From assembly GCA_900291925.1 (NCBI GenBank), contig UWYS01000015.1:62001-126000 (forward strand): a stretch of 64,000 nucleotides of DNA. Reading direction: 5' to 3'. This DNA is from Thecaphora thlaspeos (Eukaryota; Basidiomycota; Ustilaginomycetes; Urocystidales; Glomosporiaceae). Positions 1 through 10,232 of this stretch are shown here, piece after piece. The notes under the pieces are model-generated. The model did not search any database, was not told the DNA's origin, and was given only the letters and a program-made list of their open reading frames with translations. The position numbers were made by a program, and so were the translations under genes. Each line of letters opens with the position of its first letter. The first letter of the stretch is position 1.

Positions 1-263
1 AGGATCTCTGGCGCTTGCTGCGGAGGTGGGGAGAGGTGTCGTACGATAGAGAGGTCGCGGTAGGATGTGGACATGGCGACTACCGTGCCGAGCTGACATG
101 TCAAGAGCTTGGAACGGAGAGAGTCGGCCGTCGCTTCGGCGGAGGAGGAGAGGGACGAGGTAAAGGTGAGCGGATCGTCGGCGGGGTGGGCGTGGCTGTC
201 GACCAGTAGGTGGACCAGATGCGGTGGTGGAGCGGGAAGCGGGGCGTGGCTGGATTCGGCCAT
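1..263 (-). CDS. TatD/Scn1-like metal-dependent hydrolase, N-terminal part (cut by window edge)
   Basis: An open frame starts at the ATG at 263 and runs leftward off the window without a stop (87 codons visible). After a proline-rich start it reads LLVDSHAHPADDPLTF, which carries the His-x-His metal-binding pair found at the start of TatD-family amidohydrolases. Further on, TVVAMSTSYRDLSIVRHL resembles the beta-strand and helix that follow in fungal Scn1 (Cut9-interacting) proteins. TatD proteins are metal-dependent nucleases or hydrolases with a TIM-barrel fold; the fungal Scn1 branch has no firmly settled substrate. The gene is divergent from the carrier gene to the right. No intron is visible in this part. 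The remaining metal ligands lie outside the window, so the family call rests on the first motif only. Confidence 0.6.
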   Translation of the reverse strand, partial: MAESSHAPLPAPPPHLVHLLVDSHAHPADDPLTFTSSLSSSAEATADSLRSKLLTCQLGTVVAMSTSYRDLSIVRHLSPPPQQAPEI

Positions 264-806
264 GGCGTGCGCGACGAGGGGTGGCAAGGTGATGTGGGCG
301 TCGAGATGTCGGTTGGTCGGAAGGTAGGCGGAAGAAGGCTGAGAGAGCGAGGAGGGCGTAGAGGCGACGCTGGAAAAAGGGTCGGGGGTCCTGCGTCTGG
401 CGGTGCCGCTGGTGGAGCGAGGTGGAGGGGGAAAGACGTCATGCCGAGGCACGCCTCCACTTCCTTTTGCTTGGCCCGCAGGCCCGCCGGCGGCGTGAAA
501 GGCACCCAGGCCGGGCAGGGCGAAGCTTTGCGCCGATTGCCGGCCGGCAAAGCCTCAGTCCGCCTTTCTGGCCCCTTGTTGGCCGCTCCCCGCTTCCCCC
601 TCTTCTTTCTCTTGACTCACCACCCCACTCTGCCCATCCATCACCCTCCATCCTCAAGCAGCCAAGCGAACCTCACCGCCATCAGCAGCCTCCTCATCCA
701 TCTCCACGCCATCCGTCCACCCTCACTTGGCCCGCAGTCAGGTTTTGGCCGTCTCCTCCCATCACCACATCTAGCATCCACCCCTTCTCGTCACCAGACA
801 GACACC
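264..806. other. Intergenic region between divergent genes
   Basis: The stretch holds the shared upstream region of the TatD-like gene and the carrier gene. The right half (about 590-800) is strongly pyrimidine-rich on the + strand, as is common upstream of start codons in this window. No RNA gene or conserved coding sequence was seen. Confidence 0.5.
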
Positions 807-2252
807 ATGGCACAGAGTCAGCTCGTAAGTCGACACACCCGCCCACGCACCCTCTTGCCATCGAGCGTGCACTTAACCTCATCCCTCCGTATCCTCCCTC
901 CCCTCGATGACGTCTCCCTCCGCGCCCCACTCAGCCCCCCTTTGCCCAGGCGACGGCAGGAGCACTCGGATCAATCGCCAGCAACACGCTCGTCTACCCG
1001 CTCGACCTTCTCTCCACGCGCCGCCAGACACAGTCTAGGGCAAGGGACGCAAAGACACCCCCCCTCTCCGTCTACGGCTCCCTCCGGGAAATCGTGGACA
1101 AGCACGGCATCGCCGGCCTCTACCAGGGCCTGGGCTCCGACACCCTCTCAAACACACTCTCAAAGTAGGTGCACCCCATTCCCTCTCCATGCGGCGGTGG
1201 TGCGCCAGAACTTGAGACAGAGCTGACCTCATCCTACTCGCCGTCTTCTCCTGCCCCTTTCCCCCTGGCCAGCTTCCTCTTCTTCTATTTCCGCTCCTTC
1301 CTCATCGAGCGGCTCAAGGCGCACAAGTCGGCCCGCCTCCCTCCCCGCCCCGCTACCGCCAAGGGCAAGGGCAAGGGCAAGGCTCCGGCCATTATCATCT
1401 CGGCCGTCGAGGACCTGGCGGTGGGCGCCATGGCAGGCATCGCATCGCGCTTCTTCACCACGCCTCTCTCCAACGTCACTGTGCGCAAGCAGACGGCCGC
1501 CACGCCCGCCAAGAAGCAGGTCCCCACCGACGCAGGCGACAAGAAGCAACCGAAGAAGCAGCCGCAGAAGCAGCCAGGCAGTGACAGCGAGTCGGACGAC
1601 GAGGCGAGCTACGGCGACGAGGCGACGATTGGCGAGATCCTGCGCCAGATTGTCGCGGAAAAGGGCTTCGTCGGGCTGTGGTCGGGCTTCGAGACGGCCG
1701 TGTTGCTGAGCATCTCGCCCGCGCTGACCTTCTACTGCACCAACGCCTTTACCAACGTGCTGGTGCCCACGGCGAGGCGTGCCAAGCCCACGTCGCTCGA
1801 GGTGTTCCTGACGTCGGCGTTGGGCAACAGCGTGGCGACGGTCATCGTCTTTCCGCTGATCCTGTGCAAGACGCGGCTGCAGTGGCGCAGCCCGAGCGGG
1901 AGAAGGATGTACAAGAGCCTGGCCGACGTGCTGCGCAAGACGCTCAAGCATGGCGGGTTCAAGGGCCTCTACATGGGTCTCGACAGCCAGCTGATCAAGG
2001 GCCTCTTTAGCTTTGCCACGACCATGGTGAGTACGGCGCTGTGGCGAGACTAGGACGACGGGGGCAGGCACGCATTTGCTGACTTTTCGCTTTGGCCTTG
2101 ACTTTTCCGTCCCCGCTCGCACCGACGAAAAAAAAAAAAAAACAAGAAACAAAAAACAGATGGTCAAGCAGCGTATCGAGACGCTGTTTGTGCTCATCTT
2201 CCTGGCGCTGCGCCGGCGTGCGGGCGACAAGCTCACGACGTCGGTGGCTTAG
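807..2252 (+). CDS. Peroxisomal-type adenine nucleotide carrier (PMP47/ANT1-like mitochondrial carrier family)
   Basis: Four exons are inferred: 807-824, 935-1164, 1273-2026 and 2160-2252, giving about 364 residues; phases close exactly. The first acceptor could instead be at 949, which is also in frame and removes five residues. The product has the three-fold carrier signature: YPLDLLSTRRQ, then TPLSNVTVRKQ, then FPLILCKTRLQ. Near repeat ends lie GIAGLYQGLGSD, GFVGLWSGFET and GFKGLYMGLDSQLIKG. The first repeat and the order of motifs resemble the PMP47/PMP34/Ant1 branch, which exchanges ATP for AMP across the peroxisomal membrane to support fatty-acid activation. A charged linker rich in Lys, Gln, Ser and Asp (about residues 161-205) sits in the matrix-loop region. 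Family membership is firm; the peroxisomal location and substrate are inferred. Confidence 0.8.
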
Positions 2253-2711
2253 CAGATGGACGCTTTCGCTGCGGACCCCTTTTGTCACGCGTGTATGTTT
2301 ATCGTCTCTTTGGGATGCTATATGCAAGGCAGCATTCTTGATTATGTTTATACACTGACCTGTGTAGTGAAAGTGTGATAGGGATGGCGATGTGAAGCCT
2401 CAAGCGGCGGCGTCGCTATTGAAGGAGCGATACGATGTTGCCTGATGTCATCCTGCTGGTTGTACGTGATCTGTGCTTACATCGACGGTGACGGTCGCGA
2501 GCCTGCCCTTTTTTGCCTCCACACGGGGCGATGCCGCTGAGCACGCTGCTTTGCTCCCCTTTTGCCAGGTGGCACGGCAGGTGGGACACGAGGCGACAGC
2601 AGCCTCCTTCCTTGATAAAGGGCCTCCGACGCCCATCGCACCCGCCTCCACCCTTGCTTCCGCTCCACCATCCCCTTGTCCGTCCAGGAGCACACCGCCA
2701 TCGCTCTACAA
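2253..2711. other. Intergenic region between carrier and anoctamin genes
   Basis: This 459-bp region separates two same-strand genes. It must contain the 3' end of the carrier transcript and the promoter of the anoctamin-like gene. Nothing further was recognised. Confidence 0.5.
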
Positions 2712-5506
2712 ATGAAAGGCCACAAGGCAACCTCCGGCGCATCGCCCCCGGCTTCTCCGCCCAAAGACGGCTTTTTCAGCGCACCTCCCAACGCCAATGC
2801 CGCCTCGACCGCCATGACCTCGACCACCGCCCTCTCCGAGAAGCTCGTCCCCGCCATCTCGGGCGCCGCCACCTCCCTCACCGAAACCGCCAGGTCGGCT
2901 ACTTCTCACCTCCCTGCTTCCCTCTCGTCGTTCTCCCACGGCCACCACCACCAGCGGCCCGTCCCGCACTCGCGCGTCGACTCGCAGCTGGCCGACTACG
3001 TCATCGTCTTCCAGGCCATCTCCAAGAAGCACCTCCGCTCACACACAAAGGTCCCCACCTCGGAGCGCGTAGACGTAGCTGCAGAGTACGATAAGCTCAT
3101 CGCAAAGGTCAGGCACACGGGCCTCAAGCTCACGTCACGAGAGGGTGCCAAGGGAAGCGGCCAGATCCTCATCTTTGTCAAGGCAGAGACACCGCTCCTC
3201 GACAGCCTCGCCAGGCAAGAGGCCCTTACGGACTACCTCCACGGCGTACTGTCGGTCGAGCCACCGCCACAGCGCTCTTCCAGCCTCGCCGCAGCATCGC
3301 AGCAGCAGCACAGACAGCCGCTAGCCATCACGCCCGCCTCGCGCGTCCGATTCGTCCACTCGCTCCTTACCCTCCCCACACACAGCGGCAAGGCCGTCCA
3401 GGATGCCGCCGCCGCCGCCGCCGCCACCGCCACCGCCACCGCCACCGGTACCAGCGGCAGGACCCCATCGCGCGCCGGCCTGCGCGTCGGCTCGCCCGAC
3501 TTCCCGCGACTGGTCGACATGTCGGCCATCCACGATCCGCTCTACAACTCGGCCTGGGTCCAGCGCTGGTCGCACACCGCCCCGACCGCCCTCCTCTCGG
3601 GCATCGGACTCGAGGACCTTGACTCGGTCCGCGAGCACTTTGGCGAGGACGTCGGCCTCTACTTTGGCTTCCTCAACTTCTACTTTCAGGCGCTGGCGCC
3701 CCTCGCGCTGTGGGGCGCCGCCTTTTGGGCGTTCGGACGCGCCTACTCGCCCCTCTACTCGTTTGGCCTCGTGGGCTGGGCCTGTCTGACGGTCGAGCTG
3801 TGGCGCATGAAGGAACGCAAACTCTCGGTGCGCTGGGGCACCGTCGGCGTCGACAGCGTCGAGCGCAGGCGTGACGACTTCCAGCCCAGGACGAAGCGCG
3901 TCGACCCGGCGACGGGCGAGGAGGAGGAGGTGTTCGAGTGGTGGCGCCGCGAGCTGCGCGTCATCCTCTCGCTGCCCGTGATGCTCTTCTTTGCCTTGCT
4001 GCTCGCGGCGACCATGACGCTCATGTTTGTCGTCGAGATCTTTGTCGGCCACCTCTACCACGGCCCGCTCAAGCAGGCGGTTCCCTTCATCCCAACGGCG
4101 CTCTTTGTCGTCGCGGTCCCGCAAATCATGGCCGCGTGGCAGTCGACCGCCGCCTCGCTAACGGGCTGGGAGAACCACTACAGCTCGCGCTCGCACCAGT
4201 ACAGCCTCACCCTGAAGCGATTCGCGCTCCAGGGGATGGTGGCGTACGGTGCCCTCTTCCTTTCGGCGTTTGTCTACATCCCCTTTGGCGAAGCGATCAT
4301 GGAGGGGATCGTGGAGCGCGGCTTCTTCCGCCACTCGATCGAGACGGCGGTGCGCGAGGGCAAGATTCCAAAGAACGGCATCGACTTCCATGTCAACCCG
4401 GACCGGATGCACACGCAGCTGTTTGCCGTGAGCGTGACGAGCCAGGCGATTGGCGCGTTCACCGAGCTCATCCTCCCGCTGCTGATGAGGAAAGCGCAAG
4501 AGTGGAAGAAGGAGAGGGACGCGAAGCAGGCAGAGACAGGGGGAGGAAGCGGCGAGAAGAGGAAGAGCTCGTCGGTCTCTCTGTCGTCTTCGGCGTCTCC
4601 AGAGGGGAGCGACGGCGGGAAAAAGTTCGTCAGGAGGGTGCAGAAGGAGCTCGAGCTGCCGCCCTACGACCTCTTTGGAGACTACGCCGAGATGGCGACT
4701 CAGGTGCGTACCGTGTTCCTTGCCACTGCCTAGCTACACCTCTGACTCACGCTGACCTCTTTTTTCCTTGTTCGCATCTCCCTCTTGCCTCGCCCTGGGT
4801 CCCGCGGGGTTAGTTTGGCTACATCACGCTCTGGTCGGTCATCTGGCCGCTCTCGCCCGTGATGGGATTTGTCAACAACTTCTTTGAGCTTCGAGCGGAC
4901 GCAGCCAAGATCTGTCTCAACCAACGGCGTCCCGTCCCGGTACGCGCCGAGTCGGTGGGACCTTGGCTCGAGGTGCTGGGATTCATCGCATGGCTCTGTG
5001 CGCTGTCCAACTCGGCGCTGGTCTACCTCTTTCAACAGAGCAACGAAGCTGGACGAGACGGACACCCTCGCTACGAAACGACGATGCGGAGTCACATGCA
5101 CCCTCACCTCTCGTCGTCGTCGTCGTCGTTGACTTCGATTGGAATGGCGACTAATGAGCAGTCACGCTACAGTTTCTCGCGCCTTTTACCCTCGCACATC
5201 CCAGCATCGGGACCAGCCGGAGCGATCGTCGCGGCGCTTTTGGTCGCATTGACGTCGGAACATGCCTATGGATTGGTGAGACAGGGTGTTAGGCACGTCT
5301 TGGAGAGGTTCGTATGGAGGGATAGTCATGAAGAGATGGTAGTCAGGAGGAGGGAGTGGAGGATCCGAATCGAAAGCCTCAATGCAAAGGTCAAGGAGGA
5401 AGGTCTTGAGCAGGTGAGGGATATCGCCGAGGTGGAGAATGACTTTTGGAGTACGAGTAGGGATGTTGGAGCTGAAATCATTAGAGGGAGTGGAAAGGTT
5501 GAGTGA
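2712..5506 (+). CDS. Anoctamin/TMEM16 family protein (Ist2-like)
   Basis: Two exons, 2712-4703 and 4814-5506, encode about 894 residues. The start is the first ATG of the frame; the open frame extends 12 codons upstream only through a non-ATG codon. The N-terminal region is low complexity and includes an Ala/Thr repeat encoded by GCC/ACC codons (3408-3450). From residue about 290 the protein reads as an anoctamin, with the pattern YFGFLNFYFQALAPLALWG and many membrane spans: LSLPVMLFFALLLAATMTLMF, FIPTALFVVAVPQIMAAW, LQGMVAYGALFLSAFVYIPF, FGYITLWSVIWPLSPVMGF and PAGAIVAALLVALTSEHAY. The motif GWENHYSSRSHQYSLTLKRF, followed by FELRADAAKICLNQRRPVP, is typical of fungal members. Fungal TMEM16 proteins are lipid scramblases or, in yeast Ist2, ER-plasma membrane tethers. 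Which role applies here is not visible. Confidence 0.88.
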
Positions 5507-5832
5507 GCACGGCGAGGCGAGGCGGAGGAGAAGATGACGAGACGTACGGGGTGGTAGATTGTCGTGAGACGGCGAGATGATGATGATGGCGATGGATCTG
5601 GAGTGGCAGTACCTGTAGCATAGCTCGTCCCTGTCGGGAGATCATCTTGTTTGTCGTCATCACCCACTGTGTATCGACGCAGCCACGACTCTTGACCGGT
5701 CAAGAACAAAGACATAGCAACTCGACAGACACGCACACGATCATCGCACTATCGGAGCTTTTCACTTTGTTTCCTCGTCCCTTGCACACCCACGCCACGC
5801 CTCGACATGTTGCAAGACGGGCAAGGGGGAAA
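5507..5832. other. Convergent 3' intergenic region
   Basis: The anoctamin gene and LSM4 end toward each other across this 326-bp stretch. It should hold both polyadenylation regions. No other element was recognised. Confidence 0.5.
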
Positions 5833-6640
5833 CTACTGACCCCTCCCCCTCCCTCTACCCCCCCTTACACCCCTGGTTGCACCTCCGGACCCACCTCTGG
5901 CGTTGTACCCTCCCCTCGCACCTTGAGGAGCGTTGTTCTGCCTCAGACCAAGGTTTACGCCGCCCGACATGCCGCTTCCGCCGGACTGACGTTGTTTCCT
6001 CGCTGTCTCTTCGATGTCCTTGACGGACTCGATTACTGAGTCGGCTACGCGGCAGTATTTGATCTGTGATGGGTGGATGTGAGGCGATAAAGGAAGGGTG
6101 GTTGAGAGGGAGAGGACAATACGGAGGAAAGGGAAAAGACGCTGAGTGAAAGGTCGGAAAGAGGCAAAGCGATGAGACATGGGAAGGATACCTACGGTGC
6201 TTCCGCGAATGTAGCATTCCGACTGTTTCCAGAACTGTTCTCCGCTCTATGGTCGTGAGCGGCGCATGGGTAGGGTTTGTCACCATGAGGAAAGAAGGAG
6301 TCAGTCTCTGGGCTCTTCTGCCCACGCACGAGGATGGGGACGCGAGATGGGAGGAGGGTACGTACGGCGCTGGTTTCGTAGACTTGTCGAAGGGTGAGGT
6401 TCATAAAGTTGTCGCATGCAATGAGGTGGCCGTTGAAGGTGGAGCCGTTCTTGAGCTCGACTAGCATAGGCTTGTTTTGTGCTGCATTGAGCAAGGATAG
6501 TGGGAGCTGCGCGCGGGGCGGACAAGAAGCGTGGGAGAGTGTGTGTGTGTGTTAGAAAGAGGGAGAGAGAGAAATGGAAGCAGGTTGAGTGAGGGGAGGG
6601 AGGAATGAGACGGAAGAGGGGCCAGGGGACGTCGTACCAT
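5833..6640 (-). CDS. LSM4: U6 snRNA-associated Sm-like protein LSm4
   Basis: Four exons on the minus strand: 6640-6638 (ATG alone), 6506-6366, 6246-6196 and 6063-5833, giving 141 residues with all phases closing. The protein begins [19 protein letters not shown] and continues [18 protein letters not shown], the Sm1 motif, then [18 protein letters not shown], the Sm2 motif. This matches LSm4 closely, including the LPLSLL start shared across eukaryotes. The C-terminus is an RGG-type tail rich in Gly and Arg, as in other LSm4 proteins. LSm4 is part of the LSm2-8 ring that binds the U6 snRNA 3' end and of the LSm1-7 ring that promotes mRNA decapping. Introns are about 131, 119 and 132 nt. The start codon standing alone in its own exon is unusual and is discussed as a finding. 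Confidence 0.93.
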
Positions 6641-7181
6641 GTCGGGATGCTGTGATGCCGAGGCCGGCGGGAGGGGACGGGGAGAAGAAGGAGAAGGGTC
6701 GGCTGTGTCGCTGGTTTCCAATGGGTGTATGAGTGTTGAGTGGTGCGTTGCGCGAGTGCGTATGCGTTGCTGTCGCTGTCGCCGTTGCTGTTGGTGAAAG
6801 GTGGACGGTGGACAGCGTGGGGCGTGGGGCGTGGGGCGTAGGAGGGTGGTAACGCGCAAGATGGGTGTTAGAGAGAGAGAGAGGGAGAGGGAGAGAAGGG
6901 AGCACGAGAGGAATGAGTGCGCTGTGGTGGGGAGCTGGACGTGTGGAGTGAGCAGCCATAACGGTGATCGCCACCTGCGCTCAGGAGCTCCCCGATTCCA
7001 CCGCGGCTGCTGAGCTTGCCCGATCCGACATGGCATGCGACACTCCACTTCTTCGCCAGCGGCGGCGCTTTCCGTCTTGGAACTTGTTCCTACACTTCAA
7101 CCCTTCCCTCCTCCGCCTTCCGTTCGCCACCCTCCCTACCTTGACCACCATTCTGCCACCCGCTCGCCCCATCTCCTCGTC
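6641..7181. other. Divergent upstream region of LSM4 and NAB2
   Basis: This 541-bp stretch separates two divergent RNA-metabolism genes. It contains a GAGAGAG-rich tract near 6872-6900 and pyrimidine-rich sequence on the NAB2 side. Shared regulation is possible but not shown. Confidence 0.5.
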
Positions 7182-9130
7182 ATGTCATTCTCAGCACCGT
7201 TCCGCCTCGACATCCAGTCCGCCTCGGCCAAGGCGCTCCAGTCGTCGGTCCAGGATGCGCTCGCACAGCACGGCTACTCGTCCGCCGACGATCCCGTCAT
7301 GGCAGAGTACATCGTCGTCATGCTCGCAAACCAAAAGTCAAAGCACCAAATCACCGCAGAGCTAAACGATCTTGTCGGCGCAGACTATCAGCCCGCATTC
7401 ACCGACTGGCTATGGAGCGAGACCCACCGCTACCTCAACGGCGGAGACGCACTCTTGCTCCAACAGCAACAGCAACAGCAACAACAACAGCAGCAACAGC
7501 AGCAACAGCAACAGCGACAGCAGCAACAGCAGCAACAGCAACAGCAACAACATAGACCGCCACGCGAGCTCTTCAGCAATGCAATGGCACAGGCTACGGG
7601 AGGACGTGGCGGTCGCTTCGGAGTAGCAGGCGGGGCAGCAGGATGGCAGCAGAGGGGTCAGCAGCAGCAGCAGCAGCAGCAGCAGCACGAAGGACCAGAC
7701 GGCGATCTCTTCCCGGCGCGATCACTCGCAATGGACGACCCATCATTGGTGCTGCAGCAGCAACCGGCCAGCTTCGGCTTGCGCATACAGGGCATCTCAC
7801 AGCAAGGATCACAGCGCCAGCAGCACCAGCAACCGCATCAGCCGGCCTCCACCCTTGACGGCAACCGTTCCGCCCTTAGCATCTTTGGGAGGGCCGGCGT
7901 GCCCGACCCCAGAGCTGCCGAGTTCGTCCCAGGCCAGCCTGCTTTCCAGAGTTCGCAGCAGCATCAACAACCGCCGACCGTATCGTCTACCAGCAACACT
8001 GCCTCGATCTTCTCTCGTATCGATCCGATGCTCCCAAACAACCCAAACCCCGACACGATGGCCGAAGCATCCTCTTCCTCGGCGGTGGCCGTCGGACCGC
8101 CCACCGACTACCCGTCTGCCCCGACTGAAGTCTCGCTCTGCCGATGGAACCTCGCCTGCACCAACCCCATGTGTCCCTACAGCCACGCCTCACCCGCCAA
8201 CGCCGGCAAGAACGGCGACGCCAACGCTCTAGTGCTCAGCCAGGAGAGCTGCCGCTTCCGCGCCGCGTGCAACAACCGCGACTGCACACGCAGCCACGTC
8301 AGTCCCGCCGTTGCGTTCCTCGACCGCAAGACGGCCTCGGCTGTCGCATCCTTCGCATCTGGCTCGTCGTCGTCGACCAGCGCGGCCAAAGGTTCATTTG
8401 GCGGCGGCGTCGTGCACGGCCAACAGCCCTGTCGCTTCCAGATGGCGTGTACCAACCCGTCGTGCACCTTTGCCCACTACGACGAGCGAGGCAATGCGGC
8501 GCCCAGCCCGGCGTTGCGCGCTCTGACGTCCCGGCCACAGGCGACAAGCCGGGGTGCAGCAGTGGCGGCGATCGCGGCGGATGCGACAATGTCTTCGGAG
8601 GACAGCGTGGACTTGCAGACTGAGGCGGGCGCGGCCGGTTCGAACGAGTCGACAACGACAACGACGACGCGACCAGCAGGTCTGGATAGAGCGCTGGGCG
8701 AAGGCGATCGGAGTGCTAAGAAGTGCAAGTTCGGTCTGTCCTGCACACGTGCCGACTGTTTCTTCTCGCACCCTCCCGGTCGGACCGTCGGCGGTAGCTC
8801 TGGGCGTGGAGCCGCGTCGGCTGGAACGGGCACGACGCCGTGTCGGTTCGGACTGGGCTGTACAAGAGGTGAGTCATCGCGACGCTCTGCTTGCTCCTAT
8901 GCGTGGTACCACGCTCTGACCTAGAGACTCACGACCGAAACCTACCTCTGCGTTTGTGCGCTTCTTCTTCTCTCGTAGCGGATTGCTACTTTTCCCATCC
9001 TCCAGGTCGAACACTCGGCGCCGCCGGGACGTCGAACGGCACGTCGAACGATCATATTTCGGATCGACTTGCTAGGTTTGCGCAGCAGGGAAACGAAGAG
9101 ATGGAAACTATCATTCCGGGCACGTCGTAG
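7182..9130 (+). CDS. NAB2: Nab2/ZC3H14-type polyadenosine RNA-binding zinc-finger protein
   Basis: Two exons, 7182-8868 and 8979-9130, give about 612 residues. The N-terminus (residues about 5-85: LDIQSASAKALQSSVQDAL, then MAEYIVVMLANQKSKHQI) matches the PWI-like helical domain of Nab2. A glutamine tract follows (residues about 93-125). Five Cys-Cys-Cys-His fingers come next: CRWNLACTNPMCPYSH (about 319), CRFRAACNNRDCTRSH (about 356), CRFQMACTNPSCTFAH (about 416), CKFGLSCTRADCFFSH (about 514) and CRFGLGCTRADCYFSH (about 553). The last finger is split by the intron. The spacing C-x5-C-x4-C-x3-H is that of tandem Nab2/ZC3H14 fingers, which bind poly(A) and help in poly(A) length control and nuclear mRNA export. 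Linkers are rich in Gln, Ser and Ala. The family call is firm. Confidence 0.9.
7461..7556 (+). repeat. CAG/CAA polyglutamine-coding repeat
   Basis: A near-uninterrupted run of CAG and CAA codons with one CGA encodes about 32 glutamines inside NAB2. A second shorter CAG run occurs at about 7660-7686. Mixed codons suggest a relatively stable tract. Confidence 0.9.
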
Positions 9131-10232
9131 ATACCCCCTTCCTCCTGCTCTTTTCTGCATTTGTAGTGGCGGGCTGAAGATGTATCGCTCGGTGACAGGG
9201 AAAGGATTGCAGCAAAGCTGCGGGCGAGTGAAAGACAAGATCGAATCGACGGGGTCGCCTCTGCTTGACAAGAGATGATGCGTAGCTGGATCGTACCCTT
9301 GTTATCTCTGCAATACGGTTTTTAGCCCTGCCTAGCTGGATGGGGATGAGAGCACTGAGCTTGCGCACGACGGACTAGATATTTACGCGCTCATGTGACC
9401 CTTACCTGGACGTCGTTGAGGGTAATGTATTACAGAAAAAGACGACACGAGACGACAGAAAGGTAATGCATGGTGCTGAGTCTGACGAGTAGCGTCACAT
9501 GTCTCCTGCTCGAACGTATACTGATCGCTTGACATCTTTTCGTTCGTGTCATGTTACCGTTGTATGAGGAGAGGATCAGGTTAGCTCAAATCACGCTCAG
9601 GGTTTTGAGAGTTGAGCTGGAGAATCGTCGTCGTGCCGTCTGGAAGCCATCGAGAGGTTTAAGCTTAGACGGGTGGGGGTGAATGTTCGACGATGTCCTC
9701 TCCTCTCCACTAGATATACACTTCTCTACGCTTTAAAGACTACACTCTGGGTCGGATAGGGGTTGGGATGGTATAAGTTTCTCTCCTCATCCCTGGGTTC
9801 CCTTTTTTTTTCTTTTTTTTTTTCTTTTCTTTGCTCAGTCTCAGTTAAGCAGGGTAGGACAAAGCTTGACTCTGTATGATGGCAACGTGTGGCGTCGACG
9901 ATGCTTCTCGCGTCCTTCTCTCACCATTCATACAAGAAGCTTTTCTGCAATGGAACCAGCGTGAAAGGATCCATCCCAGGGTTGATTCCAGGAGCTCGAC
10001 TTGCCACCTCGAGCGAGGGATGGGACGTCCATGCAAGCTATGACTTTGCGCATGCGTTCTTCGATGGTATACAGCATTGCATAGAAACATGCCATAGTCT
10101 GTCGATACCGTCTCGGGGTGAGGTGAGGTGATATAAGGGACAGCCGTCGAGAGCGTCGCAATGCTCGTCTCACACCTCACCCGACACCAATCCTAACATT
10201 CACACACAAATCACCCCCCTCCGTCTGCAAAG
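9131..10232. other. Intergenic region with T-rich tract
   Basis: This 1.1-kb region follows NAB2. It includes a long T-rich run at about 9803-9832 followed by two CTCAG motifs, a pattern like a 3' splice site but with no coding exon after it. Small open frames here show no recognisable protein. Confidence 0.45.
10128..10138 (+). promoter_or_regulatory. Possible TATA element
   Basis: The sequence GATATAAGGG lies about 95 bp upstream of a signal-peptide-like coding segment beginning at 10233. The motif and distance fit a TATA-type promoter, but there is no direct support for a transcription start. Confidence 0.3.

Noticed and set aside
210..1226. Long plus-strand open frame of 338 codons across the left edge
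   Set aside because: It runs antisense to the TatD-like start and through the first introns of the carrier gene; the composition is biased and the carrier motifs lie in another frame.
1229..2236. 335-codon minus-strand frame opposite the carrier
   Set aside because: It is a mirror frame of a GC-rich coding region; the plus strand has three clear carrier signatures.
9803..9850. T-rich tract followed by CTCAG, like a 3' splice site
   Set aside because: No coding exon follows and no matching donor is evident; it may be a promoter T-tract.
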